From NCBI GenBank assembly GCA_014382365.1, contig JACNJW010000033.1, forward strand, positions 1 through 64,000: DNA of 64,000 nt, read 5' to 3'. A model generated the notes under the pieces. It saw only the letters and a program-made list of their open reading frames with translations. It did not search any database and was not told where the DNA came from. How positions within the stretch are numbered: the first letter of the stretch is position 1; the number at the start of each line of letters is the position of its first letter. Position numbers and translations under genes: made by a program. This stretch comes from SAR324 cluster bacterium (GTDB lineage Bacteria > SAR324 > NAC60-12). Below are positions 55,676 to 64,000 of the stretch, in pieces.

Positions 55676-55700
55676 TCATCTCGAACGCAGAGAGAGATCT
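55676..55700 (-). repeat. Dispersed palindromic element, copy 3
   Basis: Read on the minus strand, AGATCTCTCTCTGCGTTCGA followed by GATGA matches the element at 6590 and 37485 with a few changes. The surrounding gap 55591-55854 has no gene. Confidence 0.4.
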
Positions 55701-55854
55701 TGATGATCCATGAGTGGCTTTAATCTCTATTGAGAGACGTTAAAATTGATGAATCTCTAAACCAGTAAAACACCTTTTAGTTTCAAGTCTAGTTTGTGTA
55801 AGTCACACAATCAAATTCTTTCCAATTTTTCCTCTGAAACGGCAAACAGCCTTT

Positions 55855-56634
55855 TCAGCGGATGCTGCCAACACGAATTGAAAGATCCCACCTAACCTCT
55901 TTCATTTCCTGCGGGTCACCCCAAGCCTTGTTTAACCGCTCCAATATTTCCGAAATTGGATCGTGACCTTCTCGCTTTTTATAATGTGAAACTGCAGACC
56001 AACTGCTAAGTAAACCCAGCATATTTTCGAAATCCCAGCTTGCCTTCATTTCAAAACACGGAGCTCTAAATTCACGAAATGGAAAAGACAAGGTGCGGTA
56101 TGCTGTATCGACTAGACGGCGTTCAGGGTCCCAATAATTACCTAGAATATCTTTATACAGACAGTCTATCTCCCGGTCAACATCCTGATTAATCCTGAAC
56201 AACTTGTATGACCAGCAGGCAAGCACACCATATTTTTTTAAGACCCTCTCTGCTTCTGAATAAAACACGTCGAGATCAAACCAGTGAAGTGCCTGTGCAG
56301 CGGTAATTAAATCAACTGATCTTGACTTGAGTACAGGTGCCTGTTCATTTGCAATAGCATAAGTAATGTTTAACTGGGGAACTGCGTTAATAATTTGGGA
56401 GGAGCTGGCATCAGTGGCATAAACTTTTTCAAAGTGCAAAGCAAGATTCTGCGCCGCTTGTCCATTTCCCGTACCCGCATCCCAAGCTAGTTTGTGTTCC
56501 CTGCATTCACCTGACAAGTAGCGGAAAAGCTTATCAGGATAAAGAGGACGATTAGTGGCATATGCTTCGGATTGGGTTGAGAAATTATCTTTGAAAGCTT
56601 TTGGGTTTTTATGAAAATTGGCTTTGAATCTCAT
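55855..56634 (-). CDS. Class I SAM-dependent methyltransferase (Methyltransf_11 type)
   Basis: The 259-residue product has motif I LAWDAGTGNGQAAQNLA (about 48-64), YATDASSSQI at the end of strand 2, SVDLITAAQALHWFDLDVFYSEAERVLKKYGVLACW around motifs II and III, and an aromatic C-terminal half. The AQALHWFD motif is typical of the group that includes trans-aconitate-type and fungal-like small-molecule methyltransferases; the substrate is unknown. It is downstream of hscA on the same strand with a gap of 98 bases. It might be co-transcribed with the isc genes, but nothing shows a role in iron-sulfur assembly. Confidence 0.82.
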   Translation of the reverse strand: MRFKANFHKNPKAFKDNFSTQSEAYATNRPLYPDKLFRYLSGECREHKLAWDAGTGNGQAAQNLALHFEKVYATDASSSQIINAVPQLNITYAIANEQAPVLKSRSVDLITAAQALHWFDLDVFYSEAERVLKKYGVLACWSYKLFRINQDVDREIDCLYKDILGNYWDPERRLVDTAYRTLSFPFREFRAPCFEMKASWDFENMLGLLSSWSAVSHYKKREGHDPISEILERLNKAWGDPQEMKEVRWDLSIRVGSIR

Positions 56635-56732
56635 TTTTGAAAATTTTTCATTAATTCAATAATTTCCCTGTCTTATTAATTTTCTAAATCTCAGCTGAGA
56701 TCCGCTATAACACGTTTTAAATTGTAGTCTTA

Positions 56733-58544
56733 CTAAACCTCACTTTGCAATTCTGAGAGAATTGTTTGCCCCATTGCCGTATCTGCCAAGGGACGTGTCA
56801 GGTCTCCAAGCATATCAAGCTCTGCTTTCAAGGCTTGGGAATCCTGTCCTTTCATACTTTGTCTGACTACCTCAATTTGTTTTTGGATCTTCTCACGATC
56901 CGCTGCCCCTAAAGCCTTTTCTGCAATATCCCAGGTTTGTTCAATTCCTCTAAAAACCCTCTCTGCAGTCTGCCGAAATTCTATCAACTGTCGATCATTA
57001 AAATCATCTATCGCATGCTCAAAAGAATCATCCATGATTCTTTCAATTTCAAACTGAGTCAAACCATGAAATGGAATAACCTCAATTTCTGCTTTTTTTC
57101 CACTACGTTTTTCTTTAGCAGAAACAGTGAGAATTCCATTTGCATCCACACGAAACATGACTTCAACCAGAGGGAACCCTGCTTTCATTGCTGGAATACC
57201 CTTTAATTTAAATTGACCGAGTGCACGGCAGTCTTTGATTAATTCACGTTCACCTTGAAAAATATTTACATCAATCGAAGTTTGATCATCCACATTTGTT
57301 GTAAAAGTTTCACTTTCTTCAATTGGAATCGTAGAATTACCAGTGATGATTTTACTGAATGTTCCACCCAGAGTCTCTATTCCTAAAGCAAGTGGAATCA
57401 CGTCAAGCAGCAGAAAATCACGACGACCACCGGCCAGTAAATGTCCTTGAATTCCTGCACCAATGGCCACAACTTTGTATGGGTCAATCGCAACGTGTGG
57501 TGGCCTTCCAAAAAAAGATTCTATCTGTTTACGCACACTTGTAACAACTGTTGAACCTCCAACCAGAACAACCTCACCAATTTCTTTCAGAGTTAGTTTT
57601 GCTTCATGCAAAACATGTCTACAGCTTTCAAGAGTCTGTTCAACCATTGGTGCTATCAAAGATTCAAACTCCTCGATATTAAATGAGCCTTCAATTAGCA
57701 ACCCCAGCTTAGGCAAAGCAAATGAATAAGAAGTTTCAGTTGTAAGGCTTAGATCTATCTTGATCGTCTCAGCAGTTTTTTTCAATATCTGCATTGTTTC
57801 CGGATCATTAAACTCTGCATCCGGATGCTTCTGCTTAATCCGTGCTTTCAAAGTATCCACTACAGCCCGATCAAAGTCATCTCCACCAAGCTGTGTGTTT
57901 CCGTGAGTAGCCACAACTTTAAATATTTTTCCGGTAAGCTTGAGAATCGAAATATCAAAAGTTCCTCCACCTAAATCATAAACAGCAACATAGCCGTCTT
58001 TTTTTTCATCAAGCCCATAAGCAATTGCTGCTGCAGTTGGTTCATTGACGATCCGAACCACATCCAAGCCTGCAATTCTGGCAGCATCACGAGTTGACTG
58101 CCGTTGTGCATCATCAAAATATGCTGGTACGGTGACAACAGCTTTTCCTATGCTTTCACCCAAAATTGCTTCCGCCTTCAGTTTAACTTTTTTCAGGATT
58201 TCTGCAGATAATTCCTGAGGAGTAAATTCTCTTGAACCAACCCGAACTTTTACCAACTGTCTCTGGGCTTCAACAATTTTGTATGGCAGATCTTTAACTA
58301 TTGTACCCAATTCCGCCATATCCCTTCCCATCAAACGTTTGACGGAATAAACTGTATTTTCCGGATTACTAATTCTGCGATCTTTTGCTTCCCGGCCAAC
58401 CAACCAACCTGAATCAGTCCAGGAAAGTACCGAAGGTGTGACTGAAGCCTCATCATCAAGGCCGATCACTTCGGGGCCATCTTCAAAGACGGTAGCGGAC
58501 AAACTATTTGTTGTCCCCAAATCAATACCGATAATGCGTTCCAT
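56733..58544 (-). CDS. hscA: Fe-S cluster assembly Hsp70 chaperone HscA
   Basis: HscA is the dedicated Hsp70 that, with HscB, releases clusters from IscU. The 603-residue product has the Hsp70 ATPase motifs GIDLGTTNS (5-13), VTVPAYFDDAQRQ, VYDLGGGTFD and VLVGGSTVV, the substrate-binding domain, and a shorter lid than DnaK (about 640). The sequence is closer to HscA than to DnaK in length and in context. It lies 84 bases after hscB in the isc operon. Its recognition motif LPPVK is present in the IscU encoded two genes upstream. Confidence 0.93.
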   Translation of the reverse strand: MERIIGIDLGTTNSLSATVFEDGPEVIGLDDEASVTPSVLSWTDSGWLVGREAKDRRISNPENTVYSVKRLMGRDMAELGTIVKDLPYKIVEAQRQLVKVRVGSREFTPQELSAEILKKVKLKAEAILGESIGKAVVTVPAYFDDAQRQSTRDAARIAGLDVVRIVNEPTAAAIAYGLDEKKDGYVAVYDLGGGTFDISILKLTGKIFKVVATHGNTQLGGDDFDRAVVDTLKARIKQKHPDAEFNDPETMQILKKTAETIKIDLSLTTETSYSFALPKLGLLIEGSFNIEEFESLIAPMVEQTLESCRHVLHEAKLTLKEIGEVVLVGGSTVVTSVRKQIESFFGRPPHVAIDPYKVVAIGAGIQGHLLAGGRRDFLLLDVIPLALGIETLGGTFSKIITGNSTIPIEESETFTTNVDDQTSIDVNIFQGERELIKDCRALGQFKLKGIPAMKAGFPLVEVMFRVDANGILTVSAKEKRSGKKAEIEVIPFHGLTQFEIERIMDDSFEHAIDDFNDRQLIEFRQTAERVFRGIEQTWDIAEKALGAADREKIQKQIEVVRQSMKGQDSQALKAELDMLGDLTRPLADTAMGQTILSELQSEV

Positions 58545-58628
58545 TGTTTATTGGATAGTAGTTGATAGTAAGGTTAAGTGGATGGTTCGTTAAGAATCGC
58601 TAAACATTGATTTTCAGACGCTGTTTAA

Positions 58629-59258
58629 CTAATTTTGCAGCAACCCATTTTCCGGAATACGATCTACTAAGCGGCGTAGATAACGATCAGCATTCAAGTA
58701 AGTCTGCAGTTGCTGGAGCTTTTCCAAATCCTCAGGTGAGTCTTCAATAATTTTGAACAACGACACAAAACTTGTTTCTATCTTCTTGTGTCTGTCTTGT
58801 AAATCCTTACTCATCCGTATAAGTGCAGCTGTGTCATCAGAGTTCAAAAGTTCATCCAGAGCTTCCTGCATATTAAACATTTGCTGCAAAAAACCGACTG
58901 GCAATGTACGTTCGTCCAGTTTTTTGTCTTTGGCAAGTAAAAACAACAAATATCCAGCCCGTAAAGTTGAATCTCTCAAAGTGTTGTAGGCCCTGTTCAA
59001 TATCACCAATGCTGTCTCACTCAAGCGTTTTTCCGCCTCAGGTGCAGTTTCAAAAAAATCAGGATGCAGTTCCAGAGATAAACGCTGGTAGAGTTCTTCC
59101 AGTTCCTCAGAATCAATTTCAAAGGCAATGGGCAGACCCATCACTTCAAATAAATCTATTTCTCTCGGGAGAGGCTGGAATGCATTACAGGAGAAGCAGA
59201 AAAGGCGCGAAATTAATGTCGATTCACACGTCTGGCAAGCTGGTTGTTCAAAAGCCAT
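58629..59258 (-). CDS. hscB: Fe-S co-chaperone HscB with N-terminal zinc motif
   Basis: HscB is the J-domain partner that brings IscU to HscA and stimulates its ATPase. The 209-residue product has a J-domain with HPD at 65-67 and a C-terminal three-helix bundle for IscU binding. In addition it has an N-terminal extension with Cys 8, 11, 21 and 24 (CQTC and CFSCNAFQPLP). This tetracysteine zinc motif is known from eukaryotic HSC20, where a similar FCxxCxALQP is found, while E. coli HscB (171 residues) lacks it. The gene starts 30 bases after iscU. Confidence 0.92.
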   Translation of the reverse strand: MAFEQPACQTCESTLISRLFCFSCNAFQPLPREIDLFEVMGLPIAFEIDSEELEELYQRLSLELHPDFFETAPEAEKRLSETALVILNRAYNTLRDSTLRAGYLLFLLAKDKKLDERTLPVGFLQQMFNMQEALDELLNSDDTAALIRMSKDLQDRHKKIETSFVSLFKIIEDSPEDLEKLQQLQTYLNADRYLRRLVDRIPENGLLQN

Positions 59259-59288
59259 AGCTTGTTATTAAGAAAAATTTGCTATAGC

Positions 59289-59675
59289 TCAATCTTCGTT
59301 TCTACTTTTGTAATCAGAAATTGCCGCTTTGATGGCGTCTTCTGCTAAAACAGAACAATGAATTTTAACAGGCGGCAACGAAAGTTCTTCGACAATCTCG
59401 GTATTTTGGATAGACATTGCTTCATCAATACTTTTACCCTTAACCCATTCTGTTGCCAAGCTGGAGCTTGCAATAGCAGATCCGCAACCAAAAGTTTTGA
59501 ATTTTGCATCTATAATTTCTTTAGAAACAGGATCAACCTGAATTTGAAGTTTCATCACATCACCACATTCCGGTGCTCCAACTAATCCAGTACCAACATT
59601 TTCGTCACTTTTATCCAAACTGCCAACATTTCTTGGATCACTATAATGATCAATAACTTTTTCGCTGTATGCCAT
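59289..59675 (-). CDS. iscU: Fe-S cluster scaffold IscU
   Basis: IscU builds [2Fe-2S] and [4Fe-4S] clusters from sulfur delivered by IscS. The 128-residue product has the three ligand cysteines at 37, 64 and 107, Asp39, His106, and the LPPVK motif (100-104) that HscA recognises. AAAGGAGAAAC precedes the ATG. It follows iscS by 33 bases. The protein ends shortly after the last helix, normal for IscU. Confidence 0.98.
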   Translation of the reverse strand: MAYSEKVIDHYSDPRNVGSLDKSDENVGTGLVGAPECGDVMKLQIQVDPVSKEIIDAKFKTFGCGSAIASSSLATEWVKGKSIDEAMSIQNTEIVEELSLPPVKIHCSVLAEDAIKAAISDYKSRNED

Positions 59676-59708
59676 GTTTCTCCTTTACTTTAATAATAAT
59701 TTATAGAC

Positions 59709-60923
59709 TCAATGGGATGACCATTGTACAGTTGACAAATCTACGCCTTCCTTCACCATTTCATAAAGTGGTGACATTTCTCGAAGTCGTTGAACTGCGA
59801 TTACAATTTGATCGGCTGCGTAATCAACTTCTTCAACAGTAGTGTAACGTCCCATACCAAAACGAATTGACGAATGTGCTAAATCGTCTCCTACTCCCAA
59901 GGCCCGTAAAACATAAGATGGTTCCAAGCTGGAAGAAGTACAGGCAGATCCTGAAGAGACAGCTAAATCGCTGACGCCCATCATCAAACTTTCACCTTCA
60001 ACATAGCCAAAACTAATATTTAGATTATTCGGCAAACGCTCCGTAGGATGACCGTTGAGAAATATATAATCCAATTCTGAATCCAAACGATCAAAAAGTC
60101 TTTGGCGCATTCCGGTTAGTCGCTCCGCTTCCGATGCCATTTCATCCATCGACAGTTCCAGTGCTTTAGCAAAACCAACAATTCCTGTAACATTTAGTGT
60201 TCCTGAACGCATACCCCGCTCATGACCTCCGCCAAACATGATTGGTGACAAACGGACACGAGGTTTTTTACGGCGTACGTACAAAGCACCCATGCCTTTT
60301 GGGCCATAAATCTTATGTGCGGACATTGAAAGCAGGTCGATATTCATTTCATCCACATCAATTGGGATTTTACCTACCCCCTGAGTTGCATCTGTATGAA
60401 ACAGTACTCCCTTGGCACGTGTGATTTTACCAATTTCTTTAAGAGGGTTCAGAGTGCCAATTTCATTATTTCCGGCCATTAACGAAACCAAAATAGTATC
60501 TTCCCTGATGCTTTCTTCCAATTGTTTGAGATCGATAGAACCGTCTTTATCAACATCAAGAAAAGTAATTTCGTAGCCACGTTGCTCTAAGGCATGGCAG
60601 GGATCAATTACAGCTTTATGCTCAATAGGACTGGAAATAATGTGTCTACCTTTTTTTTGATAAAAATCGGCTACACCTAAAATAGCAAGATTGTCTGACT
60701 CTGTTGCTCCACTGGTAAATACAATTTCCTTCCCGCCGGCACCAATTGACTGTCCGATAAAATCTCGTGCATCCTCCACTACTTTTTCAACCTGCCAACC
60801 AAATGAATGGTTGCGACTTGCAGCATTCCCAAATGACTCCGTAAAATAGGGCATCATGACTTCCACCACTTTTGGATCTACCGGAGTTGTAGCATTGTAA
60901 TCAAGATAAATAGGCAGTTTCAT
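59709..60923 (-). CDS. iscS: Cysteine desulfurase IscS
   Basis: IscS takes sulfur from cysteine as a persulfide for cluster building and tRNA thiolation. ATG 60923 is chosen since GAGGA lies just upstream and [16 protein letters not shown] is the family N-terminus; the frame start at 60938 is a TTG. The 404-residue product has the PLP lysine at 204 ([12 protein letters not shown]), [14 protein letters not shown], and the catalytic Cys328 in [17 protein letters not shown], at the E. coli position. It starts 16 bases after iscR. Confidence 0.98.
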   Translation of the reverse strand: MKLPIYLDYNATTPVDPKVVEVMMPYFTESFGNAASRNHSFGWQVEKVVEDARDFIGQSIGAGGKEIVFTSGATESDNLAILGVADFYQKKGRHIISSPIEHKAVIDPCHALEQRGYEITFLDVDKDGSIDLKQLEESIREDTILVSLMAGNNEIGTLNPLKEIGKITRAKGVLFHTDATQGVGKIPIDVDEMNIDLLSMSAHKIYGPKGMGALYVRRKKPRVRLSPIMFGGGHERGMRSGTLNVTGIVGFAKALELSMDEMASEAERLTGMRQRLFDRLDSELDYIFLNGHPTERLPNNLNISFGYVEGESLMMGVSDLAVSSGSACTSSSLEPSYVLRALGVGDDLAHSSIRFGMGRYTTVEEVDYAADQIVIAVQRLREMSPLYEMVKEGVDLSTVQWSSH

Positions 60924-60939
60924 TTTATAAGTCCTCAAA

Positions 60940-61356
60940 TCACAAGTTATTCAATTGTGCGTCACCAATGACCGCAGCTAAAGTCGTTCCTTCTACAAAT
61001 TGCCGAATTTTATGATGCAAAGCCATCAGGGGGCGTCGAGTAGGACAATTCTGATGTACTTTGCACAAACAATCACCATCTGCACATTCCACCAAATTGA
61101 ACGGGCTGTCAGTAACCTGGATAATCTCTGACAAGTTAATCTCATCAGCCGATCTGGCTAAAACATAGCCTCCGAGCTGGCCTCGAATTGACTCAATTAA
61201 TCCGGACGATACCAGTTGTTTGAGTATATTTGCCACCATGGGATAAGGCAATTGATAATGCTTTGCTACTTCCTGTGCACTTACTGGATCATCTGCTTCC
61301 CCCAAATGAGTCAGCAATATTATTGCGTAATCAGTTTTTTTCGATAATTTCAACAT
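60940..61356 (-). CDS. iscR: Rrf2-family Fe-S regulator (IscR/SUF-regulator-like)
   Basis: IscR-type proteins sense cluster supply through a [2Fe-2S] cluster and control the isc operon. The 138-residue product has the Rrf2 winged helix ([46 protein letters not shown]) and a cysteine-rich segment with Cys 91, 96, 98 and 104. The [11 protein letters not shown] start and the ECADGDCLC spacing look more like the SUF-type regulator branch than like classical IscR (Cys 92, 98, 104), although the gene heads an isc operon. Autoregulation is likely: a TTAGTACTAA palindrome lies 39 bases upstream. Confidence 0.88.
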   Translation of the reverse strand: MLKLSKKTDYAIILLTHLGEADDPVSAQEVAKHYQLPYPMVANILKQLVSSGLIESIRGQLGGYVLARSADEINLSEIIQVTDSPFNLVECADGDCLCKVHQNCPTRRPLMALHHKIRQFVEGTTLAAVIGDAQLNNL

Positions 61357-61394
61357 ATGTCTTTTTTTATCAGTTTCCTTAAAATAGCACCTAG

Positions 61395-61404
61395 TTAGTA
61401 CTAA
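61395..61404 (-). promoter_or_regulatory. Candidate operator in the isc promoter region
   Basis: TTAGTACTAA is a perfect 10-base palindrome upstream of iscR. On the minus strand it is preceded by TTGAA and followed by a TGCTATTTT stretch that could serve as -10, so a bound regulator would cover the promoter. Confidence 0.4.
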
Positions 61405-61502
61405 TTCAAGTAATTTTTCAAAAACAGAGAAAATAATTATTTCAGATTATCAAAAAGAAGAAATTATCAGACTTGTAGAAATTAAAAAAGAAAGGAGTTA
61501 TT

Positions 61503-62258
61503 TTATAAGTCTGTGATAGGAATTTCACCAACCTGGTGAAGTGTTGGTACTGATTTTCCAACATCCCAGAGACGGAAATCTAAACGGATACTGCTGGAAT
61601 GTACAACTGGTAGGATTCTGACATCTATACTTGACTCTATCTGAGCACCTGCAGGAATCCAGTAATATCTCTCGGGCATATTTTCCTGCAAACGAGTTCT
61701 CCAAAAATGTACTCCTACTCTAATTAAGCGGGCAACAGATGCAGGATTGTCGATACTGAAACTCAAACTGGCAGTCTTCATGGTATCATTTTGATCTTCC
61801 GCTGCTTTTTTTGGAAAAATCACTGAGAGACTTGTCAGTTTTGGAGGAAGAGTAGCAGGCAAATAATTTTTCCTGTACAGACGCCGAACTGCACCCAGCC
61901 AAACGGTTTTGTGTTCTATATTTTTCAGTTCACGCCATTTTTCCAGCAAAACAGGAATATCAGCTGAATCACCCAGCATGCCAATCAGCATTGCTGTTTG
62001 CCAATTCTCACCGGTAGAATCAGAATTCTTCAAAGACTTTCGTAAAACGGGCAGACCCCAGTTTGGGAATGTTAAAAAAGCCTGCATTGCCTGAAAACGT
62101 TTTTCTGCTTCACTATCAACCAGCATTGGCAGCCAGCGTTGCTCAAAAGCATACTTTGCCTGATTTTCAAAAAAAGCCTGAGCTGGTGAAACTATCAGCA
62201 TCATAAACATTAACAGGAAGATCGAACTGCTAAAAAGATGCTGTAAATATAATTTCAT
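61503..62258 (-). CDS. Exported HEAT-like protein of unknown function
   Basis: ATG 62258 overlaps the stop of the glycosyltransferase gene by four bases (ATGA), which favours it over the frame start at 62273. The 251-residue product has a Sec signal peptide (KLYLQHLFSSSIFLLMFMMLIVSPAQA, cleavage near residue 28). A helical part follows with HEAT-like repeats (WGLPVLRKSLKN, TAMLIGMLGDSADIPVLLEKW). The C-terminal part is beta-rich and Ig-like (TASLSFSIDNPASVARLIRVGVHFW) with a tryptophan-rich end. It is presumably periplasmic. The family is not recognised. Coupling to the glycosyltransferase suggests a role in cell-surface assembly, but this is inference. Confidence 0.72.
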   Translation of the reverse strand: MKLYLQHLFSSSIFLLMFMMLIVSPAQAFFENQAKYAFEQRWLPMLVDSEAEKRFQAMQAFLTFPNWGLPVLRKSLKNSDSTGENWQTAMLIGMLGDSADIPVLLEKWRELKNIEHKTVWLGAVRRLYRKNYLPATLPPKLTSLSVIFPKKAAEDQNDTMKTASLSFSIDNPASVARLIRVGVHFWRTRLQENMPERYYWIPAGAQIESSIDVRILPVVHSSSIRLDFRLWDVGKSVPTLHQVGEIPITDL

Positions 62259-63385
62259 AGCTTTGTTTTCCATAGTCTATATCCATCTTCAATGGCTACA
62301 GCCATTTCTTTTTTGTACTGTTTCCGACCAAAGCTGCTGGTCTGCTGTTGAAATGCTGCCGGCACATAATATTTCCAGTTGCACTCCATTTTTTCTACAG
62401 CCTCACAAAGCGCGGCTACTTTTTGTTCAGTAAAAAACAAGCCTGTTTGATCAGTAACTGTTTCTTTTGCACCACCGGAGGCATAAGCAATAACCGGTGT
62501 ATTGCAGGCCTGTGCTTCCAGTGGAGTAATGCCAAAATCATCTTCTCCTGGAAACACAAAAGCACGAGCACTCTGATACAATGCTAACAGTTTCTCACTC
62601 GAAAGAGCACCTAGAAATTCAATATTCTCACCTGCAATGGACCTACAGTGCTCCTCATCCTGACCACTGCCAACAATTTTTAAAGGCAGCTTGAGCTGAT
62701 TGAAAGCTTCTACCGCCAAATCAACCCTTTTGTTTGGTGCAAATGCTCCAACCATCAGGTAATAATTTTCTTTAGTACCTCCTGGTCTGAAGTGTGACAG
62801 GTCAACCGGTGGATAAATAATTTGTGAATCGCGTTGATAATAATCAAATATTTTTTGGCTGATATTCTGGCTGTTACAGAGAAAGGTGTCGACGCGTTTC
62901 GCTGTTTTACGATCCCAGCGCTGCAGATATGGTCTCATTAGTTCTGCACCAATTCTAATAGGCAATGAAGTTCGCGGCTGCCTGAAATAGGTATCAAACT
63001 GATCCCATACATACCGCATTGGAGCATGAACGTACGAAAGATGATAAACGGATTCATCATGCTTCGCACCTTTGGCAACACAATGACTGGAGCTGATGAT
63101 AATATCATAGCTGCTGAAATCAAACTGCTCTATAGCCAGTGGGAACAGAGGGAGATAGTGACGGTATTTGCTTAAACCGAAAGGCATCTGCTGGATAAAT
63201 GATGTCCTGATCGACATTGATTCAATTCTATTTGAAAGTGAACCTTTCTTATGAATTAAAGTATATAGATCTGCCTCAGGAAACAACTCACAAAGCACCT
63301 CCAGACATTTTTCTCCGCCTCGCATTCCGTTCAGCCAATCATGAACCAGTGCAACCTTAAGTCCCTCAAGCAACTGTACAGTCAT
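62255..63385 (-). CDS. Family 4 glycosyltransferase (GT-B)
   Basis: The 376-residue product has the GT-B layout: an N-terminal domain with VALVHDWLNGMRGGEKCLE (the glycine-rich loop) and SYVHAPMRYVWDQ, and a C-terminal domain with MVGAFAPNKRVDLAVEAF, VFPGEDDFGITPLEAQACNTPVIAYASGG, the E-x7-E donor-binding motif typical of GT4. It most likely transfers a sugar such as mannose in surface polysaccharide or lipopolysaccharide synthesis. It overlaps the HAD gene upstream and the exported protein gene downstream by four bases each, so the three form a tight unit. Confidence 0.88.
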   Translation of the reverse strand: MTVQLLEGLKVALVHDWLNGMRGGEKCLEVLCELFPEADLYTLIHKKGSLSNRIESMSIRTSFIQQMPFGLSKYRHYLPLFPLAIEQFDFSSYDIIISSSHCVAKGAKHDESVYHLSYVHAPMRYVWDQFDTYFRQPRTSLPIRIGAELMRPYLQRWDRKTAKRVDTFLCNSQNISQKIFDYYQRDSQIIYPPVDLSHFRPGGTKENYYLMVGAFAPNKRVDLAVEAFNQLKLPLKIVGSGQDEEHCRSIAGENIEFLGALSSEKLLALYQSARAFVFPGEDDFGITPLEAQACNTPVIAYASGGAKETVTDQTGLFFTEQKVAALCEAVEKMECNWKYYVPAAFQQQTSSFGRKQYKKEMAVAIEDGYRLWKTKL

Positions 63386-64000
63386 CCTTTTTCCAAAATC
63401 AGATTCGGAAGTAAACCAATATGCTGCAGTTCTGAATAGTGATCTGAATCCACATGAGGATGATCCTGTTCATGCTCCCAGGTAGAAGAGTAGGGGATAT
63501 GAACCGCATGGGCCCCAATTTGAACAAGTGGTACAATGTCAGAGCGCATTGAATTTCCAATCATTATAAAGCGAACAGGCTCAATTCTATGTTGAGTCAA
63601 AATTTTGGTGTACGTCACAATAGTTTTATCACTAACAATCTCCACATTTGAAAAATAATCTGCTAATCCTGATCTGGCAATTTTTGTTTCTTGATCTATC
63701 AAATCTCCCTTGGTGATCAGCCATAAATGATAATTTTGTGATAGTTCTTCAACAACTTCACGTACATGCGGTAGCAATTCAATTGGAGCTGCCAGCATTT
63801 CTCGACCAAAATCCAGAATTTGCTGTATTTCATTACCGCTGACATCTCCGTTAGTCAACTCAATTGATGTCTCAATCATGGAAAGTATGAAGCCTTTCAC
63901 TCCATATCCAAAGTGCTTGAGATTTTTTATTTGAGTTGAAGATAAAGTCTGTTCAACCACTTCCGGCCCATGGGACGAGAGCATTTCACGAAATTTATTT
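63382..64000 (-). CDS. HAD-family hydrolase (5' end outside window)
   Basis: The frame is open to the right edge, and the N-terminal DxDxT nucleophile motif of HAD enzymes is not in the visible 205 codons, so the gene is cut by the window. Seen are the cap region, motif II HLWLITKGD, the motif III lysine in EIVSDKT and motif IV IMIGNSMRSDIVP, followed by the GAHAVHIPY strand. The ATG at 63984 is internal. The gene overlaps the glycosyltransferase by four bases. The substrate, possibly a sugar or nucleotide phosphate, is unknown. Confidence 0.82.
   Translation of the reverse strand, partial: NKFREMLSSHGPEVVEQTLSSTQIKNLKHFGYGVKGFILSMIETSIELTNGDVSGNEIQQILDFGREMLAAPIELLPHVREVVEELSQNYHLWLITKGDLIDQETKIARSGLADYFSNVEIVSDKTIVTYTKILTQHRIEPVRFIMIGNSMRSDIVPLVQIGAHAVHIPYSSTWEHEQDHPHVDSDHYSELQHIGLLPNLILEKG

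Overview
The window reads as a chromosomal segment of a Gram-negative, proteobacteria-like, probably marine bacterium with moderate to low GC. The signs are an ISC iron-sulfur operon with hscBA, a tripartite TRAP transporter with a Tat-type binding protein, IHF, lipoproteins with BamE-like folds, ectoine-degradation-type enzymes and a type I-F CRISPR repeat. The lineage cannot be fixed from sequence alone; a SAR324- or Desulfobacterota-like organism is one guess. The first 665 bases do not look like the rest and probably come from another genome.

Layout. Positions 1-665 hold the end of a cold-shock-like gene, a repeat-rich spacer and the first 76 codons of a DNA cytosine-5 methyltransferase. 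This gene runs straight into the first repeat of a type I-F CRISPR array (666-6455: 97 repeats, 96 internal spacers, no cas genes anywhere in the window). The last 32 bases of the methyltransferase have the length and phase of a spacer and are preceded by CC, the type I-F PAM, so the junction looks like a protospacer fused to the array. Next come secA, a small lipoprotein, a two-gene unit of a secreted TPR-CHAT protease and an isoaspartyl peptidase, an ABC-F ATPase, an acidic unknown protein, acetoacetyl-CoA synthetase, an IHF-like protein and phosphoglycolate phosphatase (6.7-22.2 kb).

From 22.3 to 40.3 kb almost everything is on the minus strand and catabolic. There is a 4-hydroxybenzoyl-CoA-reductase-like set (C, A and B subunits) with an aryl-CoA ligase, and two BamE-like lipoproteins sit inside that set. 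There is a split ectoine-degradation-like set (doeA, doeD, doeB) and an isoquinoline-oxidoreductase-like pair behind an ArsR gene broken by a single stop. TldD and an amine-type FAD oxidoreductase follow. Remnants of decayed genes and dispersed palindromic elements lie between these genes.

From 40.4 to 64 kb the content is mostly housekeeping: argG, a membrane-anchored cold-shock protein, trxB, mutL, a 5'-nucleotidase-family phosphoesterase, a dctQMP TRAP operon, hemE, a DnaC-like ATPase with zinc motifs, argC, the isc operon (iscR-iscS-iscU-hscB-hscA), a HEAT-like exported protein, a glycosyltransferase and a HAD phosphatase cut by the window edge. Directly upstream of argC is a 114-residue ArsC-family protein that can only be read if an in-frame UGA encodes selenocysteine: the UGA takes the first position of a CxxC-like motif and is followed by a good bacterial SECIS hairpin. 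This candidate selenoprotein and the methyltransferase-CRISPR junction are the two most notable observations.
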